A program made the position numbers and the translations under genes. 64,000 nucleotides of DNA, taken from an uncultured Myxococcales bacterium. GTDB taxonomy: Bacteria; Myxococcota_A; UBA9042; CAIXZC01. Location of the stretch: assembly GCA_903895725.1 (NCBI GenBank), contig CAITUV010000073.1:62001-126000 (forward strand), read 5' to 3'. A model generated the notes under the pieces. That model saw only the letters and a program-made list of their open reading frames with translations. It was not told where the DNA came from and searched no databases. This document shows, one piece after another, positions 17,366 to 25,995 of the stretch (its first letter is position 1; each line of letters opens with the position of its first letter).

Positions 17366-17404
17366 CCGCCCCGAGGCACGGGACCTGTCTGGAGGTACAT
17401 TGTC

Positions 17405-20400
17405 ATGGGGTCTTCTATCGGTCGGGCTTTGGCGTTCTTCCTCCTGGTATCGACGCTGTTGGCGGGCGGGCCGGCAACGGCCGGTTGTCCGGTGCTCGGA
17501 ACATTCCATTGTGACGAGACGTTGTCCGGGAGCCTGGCCGAAGCGACCAACGTGGTCACTCAGTACTCCTGCATGCCGTTCCAGTCGTTCGATGGGGTCG
17601 AGGCGGCCTTCCAGTTCGTGGCCTGGCAGGACGACATGCTTTCCATCGAGTTCTGGGGCAAGGGAGTGGGGGATCTCCTCATTCTCGAGGACACGTGCGA
17701 CGGCACGAACTGCCTCCAGTGGGGGGGCGGGTTCATGATGCAGCCGGTCAAGGCCGGCCACACCTACTACTTCATGGTCGAGGCCTGGCCGGGAGGCGGT
17801 TTTCCCAACTTCCAGATGAAGCTGACGTGCCAGTCGACGTGCGTTCCCAAGTGCGAGGGCAAGGAATGCGGCGAAGACGGCTGTGGCGGCTTCTGCGGGG
17901 AATGCGCGGCCGGTGCGGGGTGCTGGAACGGGCTGTGCCTGGAGGGGGAAGGGTGCGTGGAGAGCTTCGTGCCCACGTGCAACGGATGCGCGTGTGAAGA
18001 GTGCGTCTGCTCGATGGACCCTTACTGCTGCGACAAGATGTGGGACTATGCCTGCGTGCAGGAATGCGCGTTCCAGTGTTTCGGGTGCGGGCTGCTGGCC
18101 AACTGCGGGGACGGGACGTGCCAGCCCGACGAGGCGGAGAACTGCGAGACCTGCTCGCAGGATTGCCCCTGCCAACTGGGGGAATCGTGTTTCATGGGGA
18201 CATGCTGCCATCCGAATTGTGCGGGAAAGGCCTGCGGAGATGACGGCTGCGGCGGGATCTGTGGCGATTGCGGAAGCGGCATCTGCGGAAAGGACGGGCA
18301 GTGCATGACCGGTCCGGGGTGTGAGTACTCGAACACGCCGGGGTGCGGCGGCTGCATGTGCGAGGCCTGCGTCTGCGCCATGGATCCGTTCTGCTGCCAG
18401 TCTGCCTGGGACGGATTGTGTGTCGACGAATGCGTGAACTGGTGCGAGGGGTGCAACAAGCCGAAGAACTGCGGCGATGGAGCGTGCAAGCCCGAGGAAT
18501 TCGAGAACTGCGGCTCGTGCGTTGCCGACTGCGTGTGCCAGGCCGGAGAGAAGTGCTATCAGGGGAAGTGCTGCCACCCGGACTGCACGGGCAAGGAGTG
18601 CGGAAACGACGGCTGCGGCGGGCAGTGCGGCGAGTGCGATGTCACGGAGGCCTGTGTGGATTTCCAGTGCGGGCCCAACGATGGATGTGTCGAATGGAAG
18701 CAGCCGGGGTGCGGTGGATGTCTGTGTGAAGCCTGCGTGTGCCAGATGTATCCCTGGTGCTGCATCGAGGGCTGGTACCCCGAGTGCGTCGACCTCTGCC
18801 AGTGGGAGTGCGGAGGGTGCGGATTGCTGGAGAACTGCGGCGACGGGCAGTGCGATGCCGGCGGAGGCGAGAATTGCGGGAACTGTGCGAACGATTGTGC
18901 CTGCGAGGACGGGGGCGTCTGCGCCGGGTTCTCGTGCTGTTTCCCCTCCTGCCAAGGGAAGGAGTGCGGGGACGACGGGTGCGGCGGCTGGTGCGGTGAC
19001 TGCGATTTCGGTCTGGGCTGCAACAATGGCCAGTGCCTTCCGAACGATGGCTGCATGACCTGGTCGAGCCCGGGCTGCGGCGGCTGCATGTGCGAGTCGT
19101 GCGTCTGCAACATGGACCCTTACTGCTGCCAGGCGCAATGGGACAGCCTGTGCGTGGACGAGTGCCAGTTCCAGTGCGGCGGGTGCGTGTCGATGCTCAA
19201 CTGCGGCGATGGCCAGTGCCAGCCGGGGGAGGGGGAGACGTGCACGACCTGCAAGGAGGACTGCGCCTGTGCGCCGGGGGAAAGCTGCTTCAAGGGGAAG
19301 TGCTGCACTGGGAGCTGCGTGGGGAAGGAGTGCGGGGACGATGGGTGCGGCGGAATGTGTGGCAAGTGCCCCTGCCCCGGCTGTTCGGCGGACGAGACCC
19401 TCTGCTCTCTGGACGGGCAGTGCGTCCAGGACACGGCAAGCCCGTGCAAGAAGTTCATGCTCTGCCTGATGACCTGCCAGGACGACTGGTGCATGGACGG
19501 GTGCTTCCAGCAGGTTGGGCCGGACGGGATGGCCCAGTACCAGACCTGGATGGACTGCATGATGATGAACGGGGTCGAGGAGTGCTACGACTCGGCCTGT
19601 GCGTTCGTGGTATGGCAGTCCTGCCTGGCCGAGTTCAACGCCTGCACGCAGGGGACCATGCCGTGTCCGGTGGTGGCCGAGTGCATGTTCGGGTGCGGGC
19701 AGGACGGCCAGTGCGGGAACGCCTGCCTGCTCGAAGGGAGCGCTGAGGCCAACGACGCTCTCTGGAAGTTCCTGATCTGTGCCTTCGAGGGCTGTGGCGG
19801 CGGTGAGTTCGATGCCGGGTGCATCGAGAAGATGTCGCAAGGCCAGTGCAGCACGGAGTACGGCGCCTGCGTCGGGTCGTGCAGCCCCAAGTGCGACGGC
19901 AAGGAGTGCGGAGCGGACGGCTGTGGCGGCGAGTGCGGGAAGTGCGAGGAAGGTTCCGCCTGTCTTCCCGACGGGAACTGCGAGACCGTTTGTGAGCCCC
20001 AGTGCGAGGAGAAGGAGTGCGGCCCGGACGGTTGCGGGGGCAAGTGCGGCGGCTGCGACGAAGGGGAGCATTGCACGCCGGTCGGCCAATGCGAGCCCGA
20101 CTGCCAGCCGGATTGCGAGGGCAAGGAGTGTGGACCCGACGGTTGCGACGGGACCTGCGGCGACTGCGTCAAAGGGGAAACCTGCAGCGGATTCGGGCTG
20201 TGCATCCCGCTCATCGAGCCGCACCCGGAGTCGCAGCCTGAGGTCGTGGAGGCGGACAAGGACATCGTCGAAACCGACCTGGCCGAGGTCGCATCTCCAG
20301 AGGGGGATTCCGATCTGAGCCCCACCGATGCCCACGGGCCGGAGAGCGCGGTGACCAGCAGCACGAGCTGTGCCGGCTGCGCCACGACGAGACCTCAGGG

Positions 20401-20488
20401 CGGGCTTGCCCCGGTCCTGGTGGTTCTCCTGGCCTCCCTGATCTGGGCATGTGCTCGGCTGGGGGCCTCCCGCCGCACGAGACCGTAG
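17405..20488 (+). CDS. giant Cys-rich surface protein with MYXO-CTERM-like tail
   Basis: A 1027-aa exported protein with a signal peptide (1-27, ending PATAG) and a beta-rich prepeptidase-like domain (28-140). Four modules of about 120 residues follow. Each contains CGDGxC, GKECGDDGCGG and a C.CE.CVC.MDPYCC...WD..CVDEC motif. A helical Cys domain spans about 660-830, then three shorter GKECG.DGCGG.CG units. The C-terminus has CAGC (989-992), a hydrophobic helix (GGLAPVLVVLLASLIWA) and an Arg-rich end (RRTRP). This is the three-part layout of MYXO-CTERM surface-sorting signals. The ATG at 17405 has GGAGGT eight bases upstream; the longer open frame runs into the divergent gene. No catalytic domain is visible. 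Confidence 0.88.
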   Translation: MGSSIGRALAFFLLVSTLLAGGPATAGCPVLGTFHCDETLSGSLAEATNVVTQYSCMPFQSFDGVEAAFQFVAWQDDMLSIEFWGKGVGDLLILEDTCDGTNCLQWGGGFMMQPVKAGHTYYFMVEAWPGGGFPNFQMKLTCQSTCVPKCEGKECGEDGCGGFCGECAAGAGCWNGLCLEGEGCVESFVPTCNGCACEECVCSMDPYCCDKMWDYACVQECAFQCFGCGLLANCGDGTCQPDEAENCETCSQDCPCQLGESCFMGTCCHPNCAGKACGDDGCGGICGDCGSGICGKDGQCMTGPGCEYSNTPGCGGCMCEACVCAMDPFCCQSAWDGLCVDECVNWCEGCNKPKNCGDGACKPEEFENCGSCVADCVCQAGEKCYQGKCCHPDCTGKECGNDGCGGQCGECDVTEACVDFQCGPNDGCVEWKQPGCGGCLCEACVCQMYPWCCIEGWYPECVDLCQWECGGCGLLENCGDGQCDAGGGENCGNCANDCACEDGGVCAGFSCCFPSCQGKECGDDGCGGWCGDCDFGLGCNNGQCLPNDGCMTWSSPGCGGCMCESCVCNMDPYCCQAQWDSLCVDECQFQCGGCVSMLNCGDGQCQPGEGETCTTCKEDCACAPGESCFKGKCCTGSCVGKECGDDGCGGMCGKCPCPGCSADETLCSLDGQCVQDTASPCKKFMLCLMTCQDDWCMDGCFQQVGPDGMAQYQTWMDCMMMNGVEECYDSACAFVVWQSCLAEFNACTQGTMPCPVVAECMFGCGQDGQCGNACLLEGSAEANDALWKFLICAFEGCGGGEFDAGCIEKMSQGQCSTEYGACVGSCSPKCDGKECGADGCGGECGKCEEGSACLPDGNCETVCEPQCEEKECGPDGCGGKCGGCDEGEHCTPVGQCEPDCQPDCEGKECGPDGCDGTCGDCVKGETCSGFGLCIPLIEPHPESQPEVVEADKDIVETDLAEVASPEGDSDLSPTDAHGPESAVTSSTSCAGCATTRPQGGLAPVLVVLLASLIWACARLGASRRTRP

Positions 20489-20517
20489 CCCTTCCCTTCA
20501 AGCCTACATTTCGAGGC

Positions 20518-21705
20518 TCAATCACACAGCGGGAGCGTGACGTGGACCGTCGTGCCCACAGAGGGCTCGCTCTCCACTTCGATGTGCCCGTGATGGCCCT
20601 GGACGATGGCCAGGCAGATGGTGAGCCCGATGCCCACGCTGTTGGCGCTCGGGTGCGTGGTGAAGAAGGGGTTGAAGATCTGGGGAAGGTGGACTGCCTC
20701 GATTCCCCGGCCGGAATCGCGCACTTCGATGCGGGCGGACTGGCGCTCCTTGCGGGTGATCACGGTAATCGTGCCTTTGTCCGCCCGGGTGGCCTCCAGC
20801 GCATTCAGGATGAGGCTGTTGAGCACCGCCACAATCTGACTTCGATTGCCAGGCAGTGGCGGAATCTCCTTGAGCTGCAGCCGAAGGGTGACCCCCGATT
20901 CCGTCAGCGGCTTCTCGATGTCGGCAGCGACCTCCTCGATGACTCGGTTGAGGTCGAACGTGCCCGGCTCGTCCCGCGCATCGATGCGCAGGCGGCCCAG
21001 CTTGTCGAGGATTCGGCCGGTCCGCCCGGCAGCGGCCCTGAGATCCTCGAGCACCTTGCCGCAGGAATCGGCGCCTTCCGCTGGAGGAAGACACTTGGTG
21101 GCCAGCAGGTCGAGGCCGTCCCGCATGAGGTGGACGCCCCGTTGGATCTCCTGGAGGATCAAGGCCGCCAGGTTGCCGACGGTGGCGGCCCGGTCAGCAC
21201 GCAGAAGCTCGCCCTGGATGTTGCGGAGGGCCTCTTCGGCCAGCTTGCGCTTGCGGGCTGCCTCTTCCATCTGGAGGTAGGTGTGGCGCCGCTCCTGGGT
21301 GGCGAGCTGCTCCCGCGTCACGTCTCGTACCGTGATGACGAACCCCTGGGTCTTGCTGCCCCGGCAGATGGGGTGAATGGCATCCTCGTAATAGCGGTAG
21401 TCCGGAAAGAAGACCTCGAACGCCCCCTGCTTGCCATTGGGGTAGTGGAGCACCGGGCACGCATTCTCGTGCGCCCGGTGATGGGCGAACAGCTCACAGC
21501 AGGTGAGCCCCACCATGCTGCGCACGTCACGTCCGAGCAGCTCGGCCATGGCCCGGTTGACCCGGCGGATCCGGCCGTCATTCTCGGTGACCACGATTCC
21601 CTCGGAAATCGCATCGAACGCGGCTTCCCACTCGGCCTTTGCACGCTGGAGCACCTCGTTGAGCTTCTCCCCTTTGGGATGCGGCAGTTCCTTCTCGTCG
21701 GCCAC
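20518..21705 (-). CDS. PAS-domain histidine-kinase homologue lacking the phospho-histidine
   Basis: A 395-aa sensor-kinase-like protein without membrane segments. A PAS domain (about 25-130) carries a Cys/His pattern (GLTCCELFAHH..HENACP) common in cytosolic PAS sensors. After a coiled coil comes the dimerisation helix, where the normal AHE phospho-acceptor box reads LQEIQRG, so Gln185 stands where His is expected. The ATPase domain looks intact: N-box LNSLILNALEA, G1 DSGRGIEA, FNPFFTTHP and VGIGLTIC. The start is the GTG at 21705, which has AGGAGG six bases upstream; the ATG at 21735 has none. It is divergent from the rhomboid gene. It may bind ATP but probably cannot autophosphorylate in the usual way. 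Confidence 0.85.
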   Translation of the reverse strand: MADEKELPHPKGEKLNEVLQRAKAEWEAAFDAISEGIVVTENDGRIRRVNRAMAELLGRDVRSMVGLTCCELFAHHRAHENACPVLHYPNGKQGAFEVFFPDYRYYEDAIHPICRGSKTQGFVITVRDVTREQLATQERRHTYLQMEEAARKRKLAEEALRNIQGELLRADRAATVGNLAALILQEIQRGVHLMRDGLDLLATKCLPPAEGADSCGKVLEDLRAAAGRTGRILDKLGRLRIDARDEPGTFDLNRVIEEVAADIEKPLTESGVTLRLQLKEIPPLPGNRSQIVAVLNSLILNALEATRADKGTITVITRKERQSARIEVRDSGRGIEAVHLPQIFNPFFTTHPSANSVGIGLTICLAIVQGHHGHIEVESEPSVGTTVHVTLPLCD

Positions 21706-21746
21706 GCTCTTCCTCCTGTCCGGGAACGCCCCCATATGGGCGCGGA

Positions 21747-21775
21747 TTGATTTAACCCGCGGGCCCCACTATAGT
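21747..21775 (+). promoter_or_regulatory. rhomboid gene promoter
   Basis: TTGATT (21747-21752), 17 bases, TATAGT (21770-21775), ahead of GGGAGGG and the GTG start at 21805. The -10 overlaps the palindrome ACTATAGT. Confidence 0.6.
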
Positions 21776-21804
21776 CAAGGACCGCGTCGACCCGGGAGGG
21801 ACGA

Positions 21805-23016
21805 GTGAGACCAGGAGAGCACGATGGCAGCGGCCCAGTCGACCCCGAAGCGGTGATTCGGCAGGCCCCTGCACCGGCCCCGCAGGCCCCTGCACCGGCC
21901 CCGCAGGCCCCGGGGCCTGCACGGGAGGAGCCCGCCGAGCCGCTCCAGGGGGTTCCGGCCGTCACCCTGGCCCTCGTGGCCGTGATGGCGGGGCTCCATC
22001 TCTGGCTGGAGGCGGAATCCGGCGACGGAACCGAGCGGCTCATGTTCTCCCTCCTCGTTGCCGGAGCCAAGGTGAACGGCCTGATTTCGGCCGGGGAGTG
22101 GTGGCGCCTGCTGTCGTCCGCCTTCCTGCACGGGAGCTTCATCCACCTGGTGGTGAATTCGCTGGCCGTCCTGCTGCTCGGGTTCTACCTGGAGAAGACG
22201 GCTGGGCGGGCGTGTCTGCTGCTGGCCTTCCTGCTGTCGTCCGCCGCGGGCAGCACGGCATCGTTCCTGCTGGGCAAGGCGCCGTCCGTGGGGGCCTCGG
22301 GAGGGATGTTCGGACTGCTGGCCGCAATGCTGGTGCTGTCGCTCTTCCGGTGGAGGAGCATTTCCCCGTTGGCCCGGCCGTATGCCATTGGTCTTCCCGC
22401 CGCGGTCGGTTCCATCACGGTGGGGTACGGCTTCGTGGCTGGAAACGTGGACAATGCGGCGCATCTGGGCGGGGCGGCCGGCGGAGTCGTCGTGGCGCTG
22501 CTGGCCCACCTGGGCGAGCACTTTCGATGGCTGCGCACCATCCTGGTGCTTGCCCTGCTGACCGCCCTGCTTGCCACGGGGTACTCCCTGACCGTGACGA
22601 CGCTTCGGATGGCGGGTAGATTCGTCCTGCCCGAGAACCGTCTGGTGGAAGCGCCGCTTCCCGACGGCAAGCCGGTGCTGGTCCCCGCCACCTGGCAGAC
22701 CGGCGTGCTCCGGGAGGGACGTTGCGAGTTGGGCAAGTCGGCGGGACGGGACGATGCCATCTGCTTCGTGGACCCCTACTTCAGCATGCTTCTCATCGGC
22801 TCCGGCCATCGTCTGGAAGAGACTCCCGTGCGGGCCGAGTTCGTTCGCCGCCGACAGGGGGAGGAGCCGGTCGAATACCCGGACGACATCATCTTGTGGG
22901 CAAGCGACCGGGAGCGGGGAATCCAGTTTGCTCTGCTGGCGTTCGATCCGATTGCGGACTACTACGGGCCTCTCTTCGAGGCGGTTCAGGCACCGCCGCC
23001 CAGCACGGGCAGGTAG
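21805..23016 (+). CDS. rhomboid-family intramembrane serine protease
   Basis: This 403-aa protein has an N-terminal Pro/Ala linker (20-45), a rhomboid core of six or seven transmembrane helices (about 50-270) and a C-terminal soluble domain (280-403) of unknown fold. The catalytic set is present: Ser165 in GASGGMFG, His220 in AAHLGGAAGG, and the HxxxN pair His114/Asn118 in FIHLVVNSL. It should cleave transmembrane segments of membrane proteins. The GTG start has GGGAGGG upstream. It lies 1.3 kb from a gene for a protein with a tripartite C-terminal tail. A sorting-protease role is possible but unproven, and rhombosortases are usually smaller. Its 3' end overlaps the converging kinase gene by 31 bp. 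Confidence 0.92.
   Translation: MRPGEHDGSGPVDPEAVIRQAPAPAPQAPAPAPQAPGPAREEPAEPLQGVPAVTLALVAVMAGLHLWLEAESGDGTERLMFSLLVAGAKVNGLISAGEWWRLLSSAFLHGSFIHLVVNSLAVLLLGFYLEKTAGRACLLLAFLLSSAAGSTASFLLGKAPSVGASGGMFGLLAAMLVLSLFRWRSISPLARPYAIGLPAAVGSITVGYGFVAGNVDNAAHLGGAAGGVVVALLAHLGEHFRWLRTILVLALLTALLATGYSLTVTTLRMAGRFVLPENRLVEAPLPDGKPVLVPATWQTGVLREGRCELGKSAGRDDAICFVDPYFSMLLIGSGHRLEETPVRAEFVRRRQGEEPVEYPDDIILWASDRERGIQFALLAFDPIADYYGPLFEAVQAPPPSTGR
21862..21908 (+). repeat. 21-bp Pro/Ala coding repeat
   Basis: The unit caggcccctgcaccggcccc plus g occurs twice (21862-21882, 21883-21903), then partly. It encodes the QAPAPAP linker of the rhomboid protein. Confidence 0.85.
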
Positions 23017-24065
23017 CGGGCGAGCACATCCCGCAGCGCCGCGTACTCCGGCAGCCGCGCAAACGCATCGGACACGTACCCGAGCGTCGGCTCGACCCAG
23101 CGAAGGAACGCCGGATTCCCCTTGACCCGATCGATGAACACGAACCGTCCCGCGTCCTTCAGCTTCCGCTGGAGCGTCTGGAGATGGAAGCAGGCCTCGA
23201 ACGCACTCTCGTCGGTAAAGGGGAGGAGCGGTCGGGCCGCGAGGTAGTACTCGTGCCGGAGCCGTTCGAGCAGGGGGCGGGGGAGGCTCACGTAGCTGTC
23301 ACGGAGCAGGGAAACCAGGTCGTACACCGGCGGCCCCATGAGCGTATCCTGGAAGTCGATGAGGACCATCCGGCCTTCTTTCAGCATGAGATTGGTGCTC
23401 TGGAAGTCCCGGTGGACGAGGACGTAGGGGACTTCCAGCAGTCGCCGGGTGATGTCGTCGAACACCTCGCACACGAGTCGGGATTCCGCAGGCGTCAGCT
23501 TGGCGCCGGCCCCTGCAACGAGCCCCCACTCGGCAAAGTGGTCCAGCTCCCAGCGGAGCAGCTCGGCGGAGAAGCGGCGCGAGTATCCGATACAGGCGGA
23601 GGGTTCTACGGCATCGCTCCGGGTAGCCTCCTGGAACCGGACGAGCAGGCGGATGGCATCGGAATAGAGCTCCTCGGTGCGCTCGGGGCGGGCCTGCATC
23701 TCCTTGAACATGGTGGTTGGCCCCAGGTCCTCCTGGAGGATGAACCCGTCCCCGGCGCAGTCGGCGTAGAGGCGCGGCACGGGCAGCTTGCGACCTTCCA
23801 GGAACCGGAGCACGGAGCAGAAGGGAAGCTCCTGGCGGCCGCTGCCGGCCGAGGCCTCTTCCGAGGCAAACGGGTCGTCCGGCAGCTGGACGAGGATGAC
23901 GGTTTCGGGCGAGCCCGCTCCCGACAGGCCGAGTCGGTGGTAGATGCGGTTGGAGGCTTGCCCTTCCAGGCGTACGCACTCCTCGACCCGGGCCTGCGGG
24001 CCGAACAGCGTGCGGAGCTCCTCACCGGCCCTTGCCAGAATGTGCTCGATGCGTGATGGTTGCAT
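22986..24065 (-). CDS. APH-fold kinase, AmgK-like (COG3178 type)
   Basis: A 359-aa protein of the aminoglycoside-phosphotransferase fold. The catalytic loop HRDFQSTN (Asp220, Asn225) and the metal-binding DFQD (Asp237) are followed by MGPPVYDLVSLLRDSYV. That run matches the group containing AmgK, the anomeric MurNAc/GlcNAc kinase of cell-wall recycling. The partner uridylyltransferase MurU is not in the window. The start lies three bases after the upstream Cys-repeat lipoprotein stop and has no good ribosome site, so it probably relies on coupling. The end overlaps the rhomboid gene by 31 bp on the other strand. Confidence 0.82.
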   Translation of the reverse strand: MQPSRIEHILARAGEELRTLFGPQARVEECVRLEGQASNRIYHRLGLSGAGSPETVILVQLPDDPFASEEASAGSGRQELPFCSVLRFLEGRKLPVPRLYADCAGDGFILQEDLGPTTMFKEMQARPERTEELYSDAIRLLVRFQEATRSDAVEPSACIGYSRRFSAELLRWELDHFAEWGLVAGAGAKLTPAESRLVCEVFDDITRRLLEVPYVLVHRDFQSTNLMLKEGRMVLIDFQDTLMGPPVYDLVSLLRDSYVSLPRPLLERLRHEYYLAARPLLPFTDESAFEACFHLQTLQRKLKDAGRFVFIDRVKGNPAFLRWVEPTLGYVSDAFARLPEYAALRDVLARYLPVLGGGA

Positions 24066-24068
24066 GGC

Positions 24069-25910
24069 TCAGCCGCAGATGCCGGACGGGATGTGGATGC
24101 AGGAGTTGCTCTGGCACTTGTCGATGGTGCAGGCATCCTTGTCGTCGCAGTCCTCGTCGTGGACGCAGCAGTCCTCCTGCGCGACGTACACGCAGTTACC
24201 GTTCACGCAGTAGGGGGTCTTGCAGGTCTTGGGCTCACACCAGGCATCGCTGGTGCAACAGTCGGGCTTCTCGCCGTACTTGCACTTGCCCTTGTCCTCG
24301 CCGGGGGCAATCTCGCACATGTCGATGGTGCAGACCTCGCCGTCGTTGCACATGCCGTTGTTGGCGCAGCAGTTCTTCTCGAGGGCATTGGAGCACTTGT
24401 TGGCCGCGGTGCAGATGTCGGTTGTGCACGGGTTTCCGTCCGCACAGTCCTGGTCGATGAGGCAGCAGTCCTTGACCGGTGAGTAGTAGCAGAACTGGTT
24501 GGAGCACGAGAAGAGCGTGCACGCGTTGATGACGCAGTTCTCGCCGATGCACTTGGGCGGATTGACCGTGTGGTCGACGGGGCAGGACGCGCCGGTGACG
24601 AGGTTGAGGCAGGGGAGGCAGTCGTCGTCCTTCTCGCAGCAGCCGGTCGTGATCATCTGCCATTCGCACAGGCCGTTCTGGCACAGGTCGATGGTGCACG
24701 GGTTTCCGTCGTCGCAGACTACGTCCGCACTGTCGGGAGTGCAGCACTTGGCGCCCACGGGCGTGTGTGCGCACTGCCAGTTGCTGCACTCGTCGATGGT
24801 GCATCCGATGCCGTCGTCGCATTCCTTGGCACTCTTGCAGCAGCCGGGATTGGAGAGGATCTGGTACTTGCAGTCCTTTCCCTCGCACTTGCCTTCGGTG
24901 CAGATGTTGCCGTCGTCGCAGTCGGTATCGTAGTTGCAGCAGTACGGATCGGCCGTGTGCTCGTGGGTACAGATGCCTTCGGTGCACTTGTCGTCGGTGC
25001 AGGCATCGCCGTCCTCGCAGGAGGAGTCGTTCACGCAGATCTTCTGCTTGTTGTGGACGCAGGTGTACATCTTGCAGAAGTCATCGGTCGTGGGGTCGGA
25101 GTCATCGCACTGAGCGGTGGCGCCGCAGCACTCCGGGCCGGGGGACTTGTCGTACTGGCACTTGCCGTCGAGGCAGGAATCGAGCGTGCAGGCGTTGAGG
25201 TCGTCACAGTCGATGTTGCTCTCGCAGCCGCACTTGACGTTGAGGCTGTCCTGGGGATGGACGCAGGCACCGGAGAGGCAGATGTCCATGGTGCAGGGGT
25301 TGTCGTCGAGGCAGTCCTTGTCCCGGGCGCAGCAGGTGAGGTCGGTCGGAGTGAACACGCACTGGTTGGCGACGCAGGTATCGGAGGTGCAGTCGTTCTC
25401 GTCGGTGCAGTCGGAATCCTTGTGACAGCACAGCGGGTCGAGCACTTCGTGCTTACAGTGGAAGTCGATGCAGGTATCGACGGTGCACGGGTCGCCGTCC
25501 GGGTCTTCGGGAGTGCTCTTGGTGTTGGCCGCGTCCTGGCAATCTGCGACGAAGGTGCAGCAGCCGACGGCTTCGGTGCTGGTGAACACCCGGCTCACGC
25601 AGCAACCGGCCTCGCAATTGTCCTTGGTGCAGTTGTTGCCGTCGTCGCAGTCAGACTGGAACGTGCAGGGCAGGCACTGGTCGACATCGCTCGAGTCCGG
25701 GGTCTGGACGACCTCCTGGGCGCATTCCGGGGCCTGGGCGGTGCACTCGTCTTCCGGCAGACAGGAGCAGCGCGGCACGCAGCGCTTGTTCTCGCACTTG
25801 AAGCTCTCGTCACAGTCCGCCGAGGTCTTGCACCCCCCTCCGTCACCGGCACATGCGGACAGAAGGCCGACCAGAAGCACGCAAATTCCTGCAAGCCACA
25901 CCCTGTGCAT
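24069..25910 (-). CDS. Cys-repeat lipoprotein (CDDgnpCTxDxC repeats)
   Basis: A 613-aa lipoprotein with a signal ending in a lipobox (VGLLSAC). The mature part is almost wholly built of about eleven 40-50-residue repeats with the core CDDGNPCTIDLC..G.C.Y......CC..D.DC. A few diverged units lie near the N-terminus and around the IGENCVINAC region. Such repeats occur in secreted proteins of Myxococcota-like bacteria; the paired Cys should form disulfides, and the Asp-rich cores may bind calcium. The ATG at 25910 is the first after its own promoter. The frame runs on upstream to 25970 but would include the promoter. It leads into the AmgK-like gene with a three-base gap. Confidence 0.88.
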   Translation of the reverse strand: MHRVWLAGICVLLVGLLSACAGDGGGCKTSADCDESFKCENKRCVPRCSCLPEDECTAQAPECAQEVVQTPDSSDVDQCLPCTFQSDCDDGNNCTKDNCEAGCCVSRVFTSTEAVGCCTFVADCQDAANTKSTPEDPDGDPCTVDTCIDFHCKHEVLDPLCCHKDSDCTDENDCTSDTCVANQCVFTPTDLTCCARDKDCLDDNPCTMDICLSGACVHPQDSLNVKCGCESNIDCDDLNACTLDSCLDGKCQYDKSPGPECCGATAQCDDSDPTTDDFCKMYTCVHNKQKICVNDSSCEDGDACTDDKCTEGICTHEHTADPYCCNYDTDCDDGNICTEGKCEGKDCKYQILSNPGCCKSAKECDDGIGCTIDECSNWQCAHTPVGAKCCTPDSADVVCDDGNPCTIDLCQNGLCEWQMITTGCCEKDDDCLPCLNLVTGASCPVDHTVNPPKCIGENCVINACTLFSCSNQFCYYSPVKDCCLIDQDCADGNPCTTDICTAANKCSNALEKNCCANNGMCNDGEVCTIDMCEIAPGEDKGKCKYGEKPDCCTSDAWCEPKTCKTPYCVNGNCVYVAQEDCCVHDEDCDDKDACTIDKCQSNSCIHIPSGICG

Positions 25911-25954
25911 TTGTACCCCCGAGCGCCTCGAACCTACCAAACCGGAGCGGAGGC

Positions 25955-25983
25955 AGTGTATCCCACGCATGGCGGTTTTTCAA
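25955..25983 (-). promoter_or_regulatory. promoter of the Cys-repeat lipoprotein
   Basis: On the minus strand TTGAAA (25978-25983), 17 bases, TACACT (25955-25960). It lies in the 85-bp gap after deoC and gives this gene a start of its own within the leftward run. Confidence 0.6.
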
Positions 25984-25995
25984 CCCGTATCGAAC

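Noticed and set aside
17186..20335. 1049-aa open frame opposite the 1027-aa Cys-rich protein
   Set aside because: Third-position GC bias in the true gene leaves the opposite strand open. The Ala/Leu/Val-rich product has no family features.
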